This document shows positions 10,526-21,373 of a stretch of DNA of 64,000 bases, one piece after another; positions within the stretch are counted from its first letter, which is position 1; the number at the start of each line of letters is the position of its first letter. The stretch is from positions 1,997,786,664 through 1,997,850,663 of the forward strand of contig NC_056733.1 in the NCBI RefSeq assembly GCF_019279795.1, in the 5' to 3' direction. The notes beneath the pieces were generated by a model. It did not search any database. It saw only the letters and a list, made by a program, of their open reading frames with translations, and was not told where the DNA came from. Position numbers and translations under genes: made by a program. Source of the DNA: Protopterus annectens (taxonomy: Eukaryota > Chordata > Ceratodontiformes > Protopteridae).

Positions 10526-11440
10526 CCTACGTTACAATGCTTGAAGAAGGTATGTATGAAGTCTGGGTAGCTGCATCCATGACACTGAGTGGAAACTTCC
10601 CTAATGAAGGCAGTGGTAGCAGCTGTAGCTAAAGGGTAGAGTACATCCTAATCGTATCGGGGTATTAGCCTTCCATAATCAGAACAACAAAACGAGATGG
10701 AATTTGCAATCCATTTGGACACAGTTTGCTTACTTACACCTCTTTGTTTGACAAAGGCTGCAAACAGTCCAATTTTTTGCAAAATGTAGCATTGTCAGAT
10801 AGAATATGAGATGTCTATGTACATCCAAAGAATGAAAAATCATTTTAACTTTTTGCTAGCATGGAAGGAAGAGATGGACACTGATGGCTTGTTTCAAGAA
10901 AAGCTCAGACACTACTTTAGGCATAAAGTTGAACTGGTATGAAAAGTTACCATGTCTACATATGAAAGATCAAGAAAGAGCTTGGAGTTCAGAAATGCAC
11001 TTCACAAAGTTTAAAGCTACTGGAAAGTGCTGTCTTCCAAGTGAGCATTCTGATGTCAGCTGAAGCAGCAGGCTCAAAAGCAGGAAGGGTTATTTTTTCC
11101 AGCACAAAGTTTAGGTCCCAGGAAGGGTGATGGTTCCTATCTGGGTGATATGAGGTGTAGAACTGTTTTAAGAAGCAGTTTCATGGACTGACGAGAAAAG
11201 ATAAGAGGGGAATCCAGAGGTAAGCAGGAAGAGAGAACGGAAACATGAATTGGATGCAAAGGAAAGCCCCGTCTTGTAGAGCTAACACAGGTAACAAACA
11301 GCCAGTAGCACCTGGCATGTAGTAGTAGTAGTAGTAGTAGTTTCTCTCTCTGAAGTCACCAGTAGGAGAACCAAGTCCATTTTTGAAATGTAAGATTTTC
11401 TAGTGCTGGGTTTCCTACCTTCTCTGAGGAGTACACCATC
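10526..11440 (-). pseudogene. Tyrosine recombinase remnant, backbone copy D
   Basis: The segment restarts at the region that in young copies encodes the nucleophilic tyrosine (VHTFTKHYHLP): gttacaatgcttgaagaagg pairs with its coding DNA. The catalytic HxxR region, the QTISKWI region near 10700, the PSFMPKVVS region near 10920 and the N-terminal REGRKPSTRKSY (near 11410) follow in order. A (AGT)n run interrupts it. The part past 10526 toward the C-terminus is displaced off-window by copy C. Confidence 0.7.
11320..11341. repeat. (AGT)n triplet repeat
   Basis: About seven AGT units within the decayed YR gene of copy D. The polythreonine in the minus-strand ORF across it is an artefact of this repeat. 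Confidence 0.9.
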
Positions 11441-11985
11441 CTCTGGAAAAAAGTTGCCTGGAGAGATAAGTAACACATCATCCAACTGGCCAGTTTCAGC
11501 ATACCCAAGGTGCTTGTTCATTGATGAGGCAAAAAGGTTTACTTCTGGCACACCTCACCTATGAGTCCAAGTCTTGCCCTACTTTGTAAGGTTGCTTTCC
11601 CAACTTGGCAGTTACTGAGCCAGGACTGTGAAACCCATTCTTTGTGCCCACAACAGCTTAGCCAGCCTGCAACAACAGGTTAGAGTGGGTGGCCTCTGTT
11701 TGTCGATGTACCAGATCACTGTGGTACTGTCCATTCTTATGAGAAGGGTACCCGGTTGTCAATGAGCTCTGAATGTCAACAGCACCTTGTGAACTGCCAT
11801 TTCCATAAGACTGATGTGCTTTATGTGAAAATCACTTTCTCAAATGTCATGAACAGCCATCTCTACTGAATGAGCCCCTAATGCTCAGTCTAAGGCATCT
11901 ACTGTTCAGGTCAGGATGCTGTTCTGCAGACAAAAGGGAACACCACTCCCTCACCCCCCCAATGAAAATGAATTCTTGTTCTGTT
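11441..11985 (-). pseudogene. Dam-like MT and RNase H remnant, copy D
   Basis: MPEVNLFASSMNKHLG (near 11510-11551) equals the methyltransferase signature DIDLFASPHNYQLKRF. It is fused by deletion to the YR N-terminus. The following stretch to about 11760 is RNase H: the DNA near 11700-11745 reads on the minus strand as a degraded TDNTTVMWYINKQ active-site segment. It is interrupted at 11986 by the L1-type insertion and resumes at 24161. Confidence 0.65.
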
Positions 11986-11997
11986 TACTGAAGTTCC
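11986..11997. repeat. Left target site duplication of L1-type LINE
   Basis: tactgaagttcc, repeated exactly at 24149-24160 on the other side of the LINE. Confidence 0.8.
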
Positions 11998-12109
11998 TTT
12001 TTTCTCTCTCCAAACATCTTTATTAAATTAAATTTTCACATATGACAAAGGCAATCTTACATTTATATAAATAAAAAAACACAAAATTATACTTTACTTA
12101 CAGTTTACA

Positions 12110-15100
12110 TCACAGACACCACTGAAACAACTGTAGTTGCAAACATACATCACTTACAAACCATCCAGTCGTCACTAAAGCATTATATGGCTCATTCAAA
12201 TCCTGCCTCTTAAATCTCGCTCCTGCCCTGCATATATTGTTCCCACAATTCCCATTTTTTCTATGTAGTTTGCTCTTTCCCTTTTCTAAGGATCCCAATT
12301 CCAGTTTTATCTCGTTACTGTTATTCGCTACTTCTAGTAAAGTTGGTTTAAATGCCATTTTCTAGTAACTGCTTTTTTGGCAGCCACCATAATTAGACTC
12401 AGCAAGGCTTTACTATGTCTAGGCAATTTCAGCATCTCTGACAGAGTGGTCTGCATGGAATCATTAAAGTCTGCCAGCTCATTACACTCCCAAAAAATAT
12501 GTTCCCAGCTACCTCTTTCTTGCCTGTCACACATCCAACAATTGCTATCCACCTGAGGAAAAATTCTTTGGAGTCTACTTGAGGTATAAAATATGTATGT
12601 AAACATTTCCAGGCAAAGATCCTAAATCTTCCAGACTTTGTTGCATATCTGGCAGATATACATATACCCCCCCATTGTCTCTGTGAATTGCTTATCCAAT
12701 CTCTCTTCCCAATTCTTTCTAAGCTCCATTGACTGATTCTTATAATTATGCAATATTTTATAAGCTTTACTAATTATTCCTTTTGTAACGGCAGCTTCTG
12801 TTCTAGATTCTATTAAAAATTCTACAGGTGCTGGCTGGTCTTTCATTTAGGAGCCCCCTATTCCTTTCTCTCTGCTTATACTCCGATATCAATCCTTGAC
12901 AGGGAATGCAATCTCCAACTAGCAGTCCAAATAAATTATTGGCCTCTTACCATTCTATTACCTTTCCCTTTCTACTTATTTGCACCCAATACCTTGGTTC
13001 CCTTGCCAGTTTTCTCCAATAAATTCCAGCCCCCTCTTGCCTATTATCTGTATCCCTGACCGCAGTCATCCCTATCAGCAAAATCTCTTTTCTCCATTCA
13101 CATGCTAGTTTGGTTAATACTCCCCGCTACCGTGCGAATATAATACTCTATATGATTTTGGTCGTTCTCCTTAAGAGTCTGCATCCAAAATCCAAATCTC
13201 TCCTTATTTCATGAGCTTCTTCCCTGTATCAGCATCATTCTTTTCCACATTGAATTATAGTTTTCTGTTTGTGCTATGCATAAGAGCCTTAACTGTGTTG
13301 CTCTAAACTACCCCCTTCAAATTAGGTAATCCTAGTCGGCCTTGTTCTATTGGTAGAATCAGCTTATCCCACTTGACCCTCCTGTCTTCCCTTACCAGAT
13401 AAAATCCTTCAACTCAACTGCTATCCACAACTTTTCCTCTGGTTGACAAAAGTATGCCTGACCTGTATACAAGACTAAAGGGACTAAAAACATTTTAATG
13501 GCTTGTATGTTACTATCCATATCCAAATAACAAAACTTCCAGTTTCTCAATTTTTGTATTTTCCGTTTAGTCTCTTCCCACATATCCTTAGCTGCCACCA
13601 GTCTCATTTCTAATCCATACACCTAAATGCAGAATTTTATCATGTCCCCATAAATATGGATATTGTTGGATCAATTCCTGTGTGGGTACATAATTTACAG
13701 CTATTGCCTTTATTTTAGCTTCATTAATTTTGTAACCCGAGAAGATTTGAACTCGTCTTAAAATGTACCACAACACTATAATGTCCCTTTCTAGTTATGT
13801 ATAAAATATCAGAAAATAGAGCTAGCTTTTCTGGACTACCATACCAATTATATCCTTGAACTTCTGAGACCCTTATTTTCTTTGCCAGTGGTTCTAAGTA
13901 CAATGCAAACAAAGGGGAAAGTGAACAACCCCGCCTGGTTCCTCTACTCAAGCAGAAATTATCGAAGAGGACCCCACCTACTTTAATTTGCACCTCCGAT
14001 CCCTCATATATTCGTCTACTCAACCTTATAATTGTATCAGGGAAAGCAAATGCTTCCATTGCCCTGCTCATGAAATCCTAGTCTATTCTGTCAAATGCTT
14101 TCTCTGCATCAAGACCCACCAACAAAAGTGGTACTTTCCTACATTCTGCTTCCCTCTGGATCATCAATGTTCTGTTAATATTGTCAAATGTTTGCCACCC
14201 CTGCACAAAACCACAGTGATCCATATCCATCTATTTTGGTATCACTTTTGCCATTCTTTTAGCCATTATAGACAGGAACACTTTATAATCATGGTTTAGT
14301 TTTAAAACTGGCCTGTATGAAACTAGATCCGATGGATCTTTACCCTTCAAGTATCACCGTTACCACTGCCTTCTTCCAGGATGCTGGTACTTCTCCTCTT
14401 AAAGTACTATTAAACAAAACCTTCTATCAGTTTTTTTCCCTGCTAACGTCCACAGGAATACCATCTATTCCTGGGGACTTTCCTGTAGACTTATCTCATC
14501 CCTTCCTATCCTGTTAATAACTGAGCCTCATCTACCTCAAATTTTGGCATATTTAATTCTTCCATAAACATTTCCATTTGTGCCTTTTCATGACTTCCAT
14601 ATTTCTGTGCTTTATACAAACTTTCATACAATTTTCAAAATATCTCTAATACTTCTACAGGATCTCTTGTTACCTTCCTTGTTACAGGCTCCCTAAGCAT
14701 GGTGACAGCCCTTTTCACTTTCTGTTGCCTGAGTTGCTGTGCTAAAAGTTTTTGTGCTCTAGAATTATCAAAAAACAGTTGCTCAACAGCAATCTTTATA
14801 AACGCGTGCATATTATCGAGATAATCCCTTATTTTGTTTAGCATTCTGGAATTGTTCCTTTTCTTGTTCTGAGAGATTCCCCCACTTTGCAATACTTAAT
14901 ATTTGCCAATTCCTCTAAATAATTCTTGTTACTGTTTAACCATATCTCCCTTTCTTTTATTTCCAACCTAGTTTTAAACTCTAATTTTATCCCAACTGCT
15001 TAGCTATGTTTTCAGAAGACTTTCTCAAGTAGCTCCTGAATTAATTCGATAACCCATTCCTTAAATTCCTCTTCAACCAATAGGTGAGAAAGTGCTAGTG

Positions 15101-15781
15101 TCATTTTTATTTCATTACCTTGTGTTTTTATTTTAATTATTGGTGCATGATCTGAAATAGTTATTAGGTGCATTTCAATACCTTCAATTAAATGCACATG
15201 TTCCTTTGAGATATAAAATCTATCTAGCCTAGCCCAGTTTTTGTACATCAGTAACGATGCAAATTCACTCCAAATTCCTAGTACTGAATTCACATCTTCC
15301 ATGCCAAACATTTTCATAAATTTCTTCAAAAATCTACCCTCCTTTGTTACATTTTCCCTTCTTGGTCCCTCAGACACATCTTCACTGTTGCAAACCAAAT
15401 TCCAGTCTCCACCCGTAAGTAATAGAACTCCTTGCTGAAAGCTGATTTTTTTTCCCTCCCAGAATTTTCTTAAGCTCCATTACAGCAGTTTGGGGGTATA
15501 AATGCATGCCAGTGTAATCCTCCACCCTAGCCAATAGCCCCTAAGTACTATATTTCCCATTATCTTTTTCTCCTTCTATCACAACTGGAGCTCCTCTTGC
15601 AATTAATATAAGCACTCCTCTTTTCCTTTGCTCCAGATATTCCGCTCAAAAAACATCCTGAAAACATTTATCAAATTCACACATTCAGTTCTTTCCAGGT
15701 GCGTCTCCTGTAGCATAGTTATTTGCACTCTACATTTTTAATATAGTTCACTACTCTTTTACATTTATCTGCAAGATATAA
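12110..15781 (-). pseudogene. L1-type ORF2 (endonuclease-RT), main part, decayed
   Basis: ORF2 nicks target DNA and reverse transcribes the LINE RNA. The endonuclease C-terminal half (about 15012-15780) includes ITMLQETHLE (near 15700) and ISDHAPIIKIK (near 15130). RT is seen at 13724-14071 with GTRRGCSLSPLFALYLEPLA (motif B) and FSDILYITR in place of FADDxxL, so a catalytic aspartate is lost. The thumb lies at 13392-13776. The C-terminal cysteine-rich domain (12334-12606) has CWMCDRQERGSWEHIFWEC. There are many frameshifts. The first part of the endonuclease lies beyond copy B at 21374. Confidence 0.8.
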
Positions 15782-15833
15782 AGTACAGTTGTGTACACTT
15801 ACCATAAATGTAGATGTTCGAGTGTATTCACTG

Positions 15834-15985
15834 TTGCAGTCATTACACTTGGGTTATCCTGCTGGCAGGCTACCCTCAGTCGGCCTGAATTCCAAAGTCT
15901 AGGTCCGGCGTTGGTTGCTGTCACCTCTTCCCTGACGTCAGTGCGCCAGGGGTATAAAAGATGCAGCAGACGACATTTTCTTCAG
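15834..15985 (+). repeat. Left (3') inverted terminal repeat, copy B
   Basis: Inverse match to 21203-21352: tgcagtcattacacttgggt, gcaggctaccctcagt, tgcgccaggggtataaaaga and the atttt stretch appear in reverse order and strand at the right end. Left of it (15782-15833) is the left-specific extension that is copied in the internal complementary region. Confidence 0.9.
15933..15960 (+). promoter_or_regulatory. TATA box plus CRE (TGACGTCA) in the left repeat, copy B
   Basis: TGACGTCA at 15933-15940 lies 12 bp before TATAAAAG at 15953-15960, reading into the element antisense to its genes. This mirrors the sense promoter at the other end. Function is inferred from motif and spacing. Confidence 0.5.
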
Positions 15986-16171
15986 TTTTTCTTGCCCCAG
16001 ATGTCAGGTGCCCCCAAAAGGGTAGGCTAAAAATATGCCAATAAAACATGCATGCACCAAAATATGTAATATACCTTCATCTACAAGCAAATACACCACA
16101 TAGGTTGTATAGATTAGAGAAGTGCAGATAAGTTCCAGTAAAGATAAGGGGGATGGTGGGTGGGGGTAACC

Positions 16172-16280
16172 TGGACTGCAACAGTGAATACACTCGAACA
16201 TCTACATTTATGGTAAGTGTACACAACTGTACTATGTTCTTCGTGTTTCACTGTTGCAGTCATTACACTTGGGTTGAATC
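16172..16280. repeat. Internal complementary region, copy B
   Basis: The first half is the reverse complement of the left end (through cacaactgtact) and the second half is the reverse complement of the right end (atgttcttcgtgtttcactg). Its centre, tgtact-atgttc, is therefore the sequence expected when both element ends are joined in a circle. This arrangement is characteristic of DIRS elements. Confidence 0.9.
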
Positions 16281-16309
16281 CCAAAGCTATGGTTGGGAGG
16301 CTGGAGCTA

Positions 16310-17520
16310 GATAGCATTAGGAGCGGCTATGAGGCCCTGCAAAACTGCAGTGGCAAAGCCTGTCCTGGATTTAGAGTAGAGTGGTAAATGATAGTGCTTT
16401 GTAAAGGTGTGCACTGAACTCCAAGTAGCAGCCTATAAAATGTCTTTGGTTGGTACTCACCTGAGGAAGGCTGCTGAAGTGGCTGCTGCTCTGGTTGAGT
16501 GTGGCCTAATGCCCTTAGGCACTGGCTTGCCATGTTGTGAATAGCAGAAACGAATGCAGTGGCCTATCCACTTTGAAATAGTCTGCTTAGAGATAGCCTT
16601 TCCTTGTGATCCAGCAGCATATGCCACCAGTAGTTGCTCAGTCTTTCTGAAAACTTTGGTTCTGTTCAAGTAGAAGCGTAGCTGTCTGTGTATGTCCAAA
16701 GAATGCAGAATTCTCTCCCCCTTATTCTGTGGGTTTGGATAAAAAGTAGGCAGATGAATAGTTTGGTTAAGGGCCACACTGGACACTACCTTAGGCATAA
16801 ATGTGGGGTTTGTCCTCAGAGAAACCCTGTCTGGATAAAAAATGATAAAAGGTTCCACAGCCATGAGTGCCTGTAGCTCTGAGACTCATCTTGCAGAGGT
16901 TATTGCTAGGAGCAGAGCTGTTTTTCAAGATAAAAATTTTATATCAGCTGTAGCGGCTGGGCTCAAAGGGAGGCAGGGTGAGTTTTTCCAAAACATAATT
17001 GAGGTCCCATGCAGGTATTGGTGATCTCCTTGGAGGCCTTAAGTTTTTGGCTCCTCTGAGGTACTGCCTTAACAAGGGATGAGAAAAGATTGGTGGCTCT
17101 GTATTGTAATGAGCCAAAATGGCAGAGGCATGAATTTTAATTAATGAAAAGGATAGGCCTTTGTCCAGCATCTCAGTTAACTATTGCAAAATCTGAGGAA
17201 TATTTGGTACAGCTGTGTCAATTCCTTGTGTCTGGTTCCAGGCACAGAATCTCTTCCATTTTCCAGCATAAGATTTTCTGGTACTGGGCCTTCTGGCCTC
17301 CAAAATGACATCCATCACAGCTTTAGTGAGAGGTGCATTTTGTATGACTACATTATCTGCCATGCTGCCAGATTTGAGGTCTTCAGTTGGCTATGCAGGA
17401 TCTGATTGTTTTGTTGGGACAGTAGATGAGGTATTTGAGGCAAGGTCCAAGCCGGGCATTGAGACAAGTTCCTTAGGACTGGATACCAGTACTGGCGGGG
17501 CCAAGTCTGGGGCAATCCGT
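16310..17520 (-). pseudogene. Tyrosine recombinase, copy B (frameshifted)
   Basis: The N-terminal SAM-like domain is in the ORFs 17181-17363 (VILEARRPSTRKSYAGKWKR) and 16944-17171. The catalytic domain is in 16457-16864, with KAISKQTISKWIGHCIRFCY and the HxxR box RPHSTRAAATS. The C-terminal strand encoding VHTFTKHYHLP, whose tyrosine is the likely nucleophile, lies near 16400 after a frame change. At least three disruptions separate these pieces. It ends just upstream of the internal complementary region. Confidence 0.85.
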
Positions 17521-19290
17521 ATCATTTTTGGCCTCTCTTGTCTGACCTTTAGGAGTACCTTGGGGAGGAGAGGCAGTGGAGGAAAGGCCTATACTGCCAA
17601 GCTTTTCCAGCTGAAAGATAGAGCGTCCACTTTCCATGCTTGTCTGTGATAAGTCCTTGTGCAGAATCTTTTTAGTTGGTAGTTGTGAGGAGAGGCAAAT
17701 AGATCTATATCTGGGCATCCCCATTTCCTTGTTATCATGCTGAAGACTTGTGGATCCAATTTCCACTCGTGGGGATCCATGAGGTTTCTGCTTAGTTCGT
17801 CTGCCAGAGTATTTATCTTTCCTGGTAGGAATTGTGCCTGCAGATGTACTTGGTAAGTCAGTGCTGTGTCCCACAAAGTCATGGCTAGTCTGCAAAGGAG
17901 GTAAGAATGAGTGCCTCCCTGCTTGTTTTACATACCACATGACCGTGGTGGTGTCTGTCTAGTTGTCCCGGATGAAGTAGGCCCCTGAAGGCTGTCCGAG
18001 CATTCTGGACAGCTAGCATCTCTTTTTGATTGATATGCAGACGCATTTGGTTTGAGGACCATGTGCCTTGAATACATCTTCCTGCCACGTGGGTTCCCCC
18101 AGGCATAATCTGATGCATCCATTGTTAATGTCTGTCTGGCTGGGGGTAAAGTGAATGGCTGCCCCTTGTTCTAGTGACAAGCCTTTGCCCACCATTGAAA
18201 CTCCTGCTGCAGGCAGGGAATGAGGGTAATTATTGTTTCCAGGCTGTGGCAATGTTGAGCCCAAACACTTTTTAGATACCACTGAAGTTTCCTCATATGC
18301 AATCTCGCATATGGAATTAGTAGAATGCAGGATGCCATGAAGCCCAAAGCCTGCAGAATTTTTCTTGGAGATAACTGGGCCTTTGTTGCCAGCAGTGTGA
18401 AATATGTAGTCAGTTGCCTTTGTTTGTCTGGCGTGAGATAAGCTATCTGGGCAGTTGTATTTAAGCTTGCACCCAGGAATATTATCTCTTGAGAGGGTAC
18501 TAGTTTTGATTTCTTTTCATTGACTGTGTACCCTAGGCCTGTTAGAAATCTCTTTACAAACGCCAGATGCTGTAGAAGAATGTCCTTGTTCTCTGCTTGA
18601 ATGAGGCAGTCGTCCAAGTACGGATATATTTGTATTCCTCTTTGTCTGCAGAATGCAATTACTGGTGCCAGGCACTTTCTGAAGACCCTGGGCGCAGTAG
18701 ATAAGCCAAAGGGCAGTGCAGAGAATTGGTAGTGCATCGAGCCAGCTTTGAATCGGAGGTATCTTCGGCATGTTTGTCTGATTGGGACATGGAGGTATGC
18801 CTCTTTTAGGTCTAAAGTCACAAGCCAAGCCTTCTTGCCCAGCATGGGCAGAAGCTGCTGTAGAGTCAACATTTTGAATTTTGGTATATCCAGATATGTG
18901 TTTAGAATAGACAGGTCCAGTATTGGTCTCCAGGTCTTGTCCTTTCTTGGAACCAAGAAGAGTCTTGAATAAAATCCTTGTCCCTGCTCTTGCTCTGGTA
19001 CTTGTTGAATGGCCCTCATGTCCATGAGGGATAAGACTTGTTTTTGTGCCTCTGCTCATGTCCATGAGGGATAAGACTTGTTTTTGTGCCTCTGCCCATT
19101 GATGTTTTGGCAGGTCTGGCCAGCCGTTTATCCTTGGCAGGGTATGGAAGTGAAACTTGTAGCCTTGTGACACTATGTTTAGGACCCATTTGTCCTGGGT
19201 TACTATGTGCCAATTTTGAGAAAAAAGTGCTAGTTTTCCCCCTAAAGGTGCTGCCAGAAGATAAGTGCTTGGTGCAGGCAGGGGGGAGTC
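17473..19290 (-). pseudogene. RT-RNase H-Dam-like MT polyprotein, copy B
   Basis: The RT part is a clean 284-residue ORF (18171-19025): SRLFLVPRKDKTWRPILDLS, motif A LVTLDLKEAYLHVPI, motif B ALPFGLSTAPRVFRK, motif C YPYLDDCLIQ, then the connection ILLIPYARLHMRKLQWYLKS. RNase H is split (MDASDYAWG near 18120; the WYINKQ region is frameshifted near 17940). The methyltransferase-like part (17589-17882) has DIDLFASPHNYQLKRF. Upstream of 19025 a 40-bp tandem duplication changes the frame. A second frame stays open over the RT (18517-19350). Confidence 0.87.
19021..19100. repeat. 40-bp tandem duplication in RT region of copy B
   Basis: The word tccatgagggataagacttg recurs at 19021 and 19061. The 40-bp period is not a multiple of three, so it shifts the RT reading frame. 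The other copies have this segment once. Confidence 0.95.
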
Positions 19291-21051
19291 ACTGGGACTG
19301 TTTCCTGTATGGCTGTGATTTGTCTTCTCCACTTTTGGAGGTAGAAGCACCCCATTGTTTAGACCTATATGAACCTTGGGGCTGGGATCTGCCCCTTTGT
19401 GATCTGTCTGACGCTGGAAAGGACCAATTCTTTGTAGGCCAGCGTCTGCTAAATCTTGGAGGTTGTACCGTTTGCATAGATTTAGCTTTGTCCTCCATTT
19501 TCTTTAACACCTCTTCTGCTTTAACACCAAACAAGGTATCATGCTGTAATGGAGCATCTAATTATTTTGCTTTGACATGGTCAGGCAGATTTTGTTCCTT
19601 TAACCAAGCATGCCTCCTGATGACAAAACCCGTAACAGCGGCCCTGCAGGAGGCCTCCAAAGAATCAAAACCACATTGCAAAGTATGCTTTCCAACTTGC
19701 TCAGCTGCATGCAATAAATCCTGCATTTCTTTGTTTTCTGCACATTCAGAATTTATCAACATTTTCTGTTTAAGCAGTGGCATAATATATTGCTAATATT
19801 TGAGCATATGAAACTGACAATTTAAAGCCCTTATAGTCAAGGTAGCAGAAGTGTAAATCTTTTTCCCCCATCTGTCCAATGCCCTAGAATCCCTGCCAGA
19901 GGGGGTAGGGTTTTTTTGCAGTGGAAGCCTTGACCCCTTTGGGAACCTGAGAGAGAGTTTCTGGGTCAGCAGCAGGGTTTTTGGAAAGGAATTTATGAGA
20001 GTCAGGAACCTTGTAGTACCTGTCCGGCTTAACAGGAACCAGAGGTAATGAGTCAGGGGTCAGACTGGACTCTGAAAATACATCATCTACAATGTCTAAC
20101 AGGTGGAATAGCTAGGGGCCTGTGTTGTGGGAGTACAAGGAAGTCTCTGAGCCTTTTCTTAGATTCTGAATAAACTTGGCTCTCCCAGTGGAAATGCTCC
20201 CTCATGGTATGTAAGGTTTCCCCAAAAGAGTAATCCTCAGGAGGAAAGGCTGAAGGGATAGATTCTTCAGCATCAGAATCCTTACAGGGAGGAAGAGTGT
20301 ATTCCTGATCAGAAGAGGAATCAGATGAAATGGAAACCTGATCTGAAGATTCATATTCTGTCTCTTGCCTATGCCTTTTATCAGGAGGGGGATGGGAACC
20401 CCTGATCAAAGTAATTAAGTCTTTGGCCATTTTGAGCATCTGTTTTATGGGCATGGAGGCCTGTCCATGAGGCTGTTGTACTTGTTTCTTTGTCTTTAAA
20501 GGTGATTTAGTCTCTGCCTTAGTAGCTGGAGTTGTTTTAATGTATAATTGAGTAGGTCTGAAAACACCCTAAGAAGCCGATGTCTGCTCAGCGGCTCCGG
20601 ACCCATCTGAGGGAATAGTCTCCGAAGGTCCAATACACCTTGTGCTTCCAGCGGCCTAGTCGACTCCACGAGGGAGTCTGTAGCGGCCTGCCGTTTCAAA
20701 GTAGCGGGCGTCAGGGGCTGCGAAGGCGCCTCACTGAGAACCGGCGACTGGCTTAGAGGAAGCCTCGTCGTCAGTTTTGGACCTCGGATGCCTGTTTTCT
20801 TTTTCTTTGCGTTTCTTGTGAATTCCGATAGTCGGATGGCTATCCGAAGGCATCGTGTAAGTAAATCTTCTGCCAAAATAGTGAAATGCAAAATCGTACA
20901 GACGCTTAATGGTGCGTTGGTTAAATCTAGCACAAAACCGACAACTAGCAATGTCGTGGTCAGGGCCTAGGCAAGGAATACAGTAAGAATGAAAGTCCTT
21001 ATGAGGTATTTGCTTCCCACAAGAAATACAATTATTAACTTTTTCTGACAT
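19289..21051 (-). pseudogene. DIRS gag-like protein, copy B
   Basis: From the N-terminus (21051): three CxxC pairs (NCISCGKQIPHKDFHSYC, IPCLGPDHD, CRFCARFNQRTIKRLYDFA), a Ser/Pro-rich middle (20496-20951), PIKQMLKMAKDLITLIRG and an acidic Ser-rich tract with FGETLHTMREHFHWE (20083-20454). A region with EQVGKHTLQCGFDSLEASC and VIRRHAWLKEQNLPDHVKAK (19562-19783) and a basic glutamine/arginine-rich C-terminus (19289-19534) follow. Stops between these ORFs make it non-functional. The zinc-binding role of the CxxC pairs is inferred. Confidence 0.82.
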
Positions 21052-21202
21052 CGGTCTGGAGCAATAAAAAAGGTTTCCCCAATGGGGTACTTAGCTTTTG
21101 ATGAAGACTTCGGATCTGAAATTCGAACACGAAAATCTCAGGAGTCAGCCGACCGGCACTTGTGAACTGCTTCTGCTTCGGGCACCGAGCAGCAAGAAAG
21201 AC

Positions 21203-21373
21203 GGAAGAAAATGGTGTCGGCTGCATCTTTTATACCCCTGGCGCACTGACATCAGGGAAGAGGTGACAGCAACTGACGCCGGATCTAGACTTTGGAATTC
21301 AAGCCAACTGAGGGTAGCCTGCCAGCAGGATAACCCAAGTGTAATGACTGCAACAGTGAAACACGAAGAACAT
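21203..21373 (-). repeat. Right (5') inverted terminal repeat, copy B
   Basis: Inverse of 15834-15985, followed by the right-specific terminus ending aacacgaagaacat. It includes the TATA box in reverse (21227-21234) and a mutated CRE, TGACATCA (21248-21255). Confidence 0.9.
21227..21255 (-). promoter_or_regulatory. Likely sense promoter of copy B
   Basis: TATAAAAG on the minus strand with a degraded CRE-like TGACATCA (top-strand spelling) 13 bp upstream, about 175 bp before the gag start. Confidence 0.5.

Larger units (their letters stand above)
15782..21373 (-). mobile_element. DIRS retrotransposon copy B
   Basis: A full-length 5.6-kb copy with both inverted terminal repeats, internal complementary region, YR, RT-RH-MT and gag, inserted in the endonuclease coding region of the L1-type LINE just before its LQETH motif. 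It begins agtacagttg and ends gaacat, with no target duplication visible. All three genes carry frameshifts or stops. Confidence 0.93.

Noticed and set aside
13988..14517. Plus-strand ORFs inside the L1 region
   Set aside because: They are antisense to the RT domain, which has clear motifs on the minus strand.
19086..19796. Plus-strand ORF of 236 residues
   Set aside because: It is the antisense of the DIRS RT leader and gag C-terminus of copy B. It has no domain, and its codons follow the opposite-strand gene.
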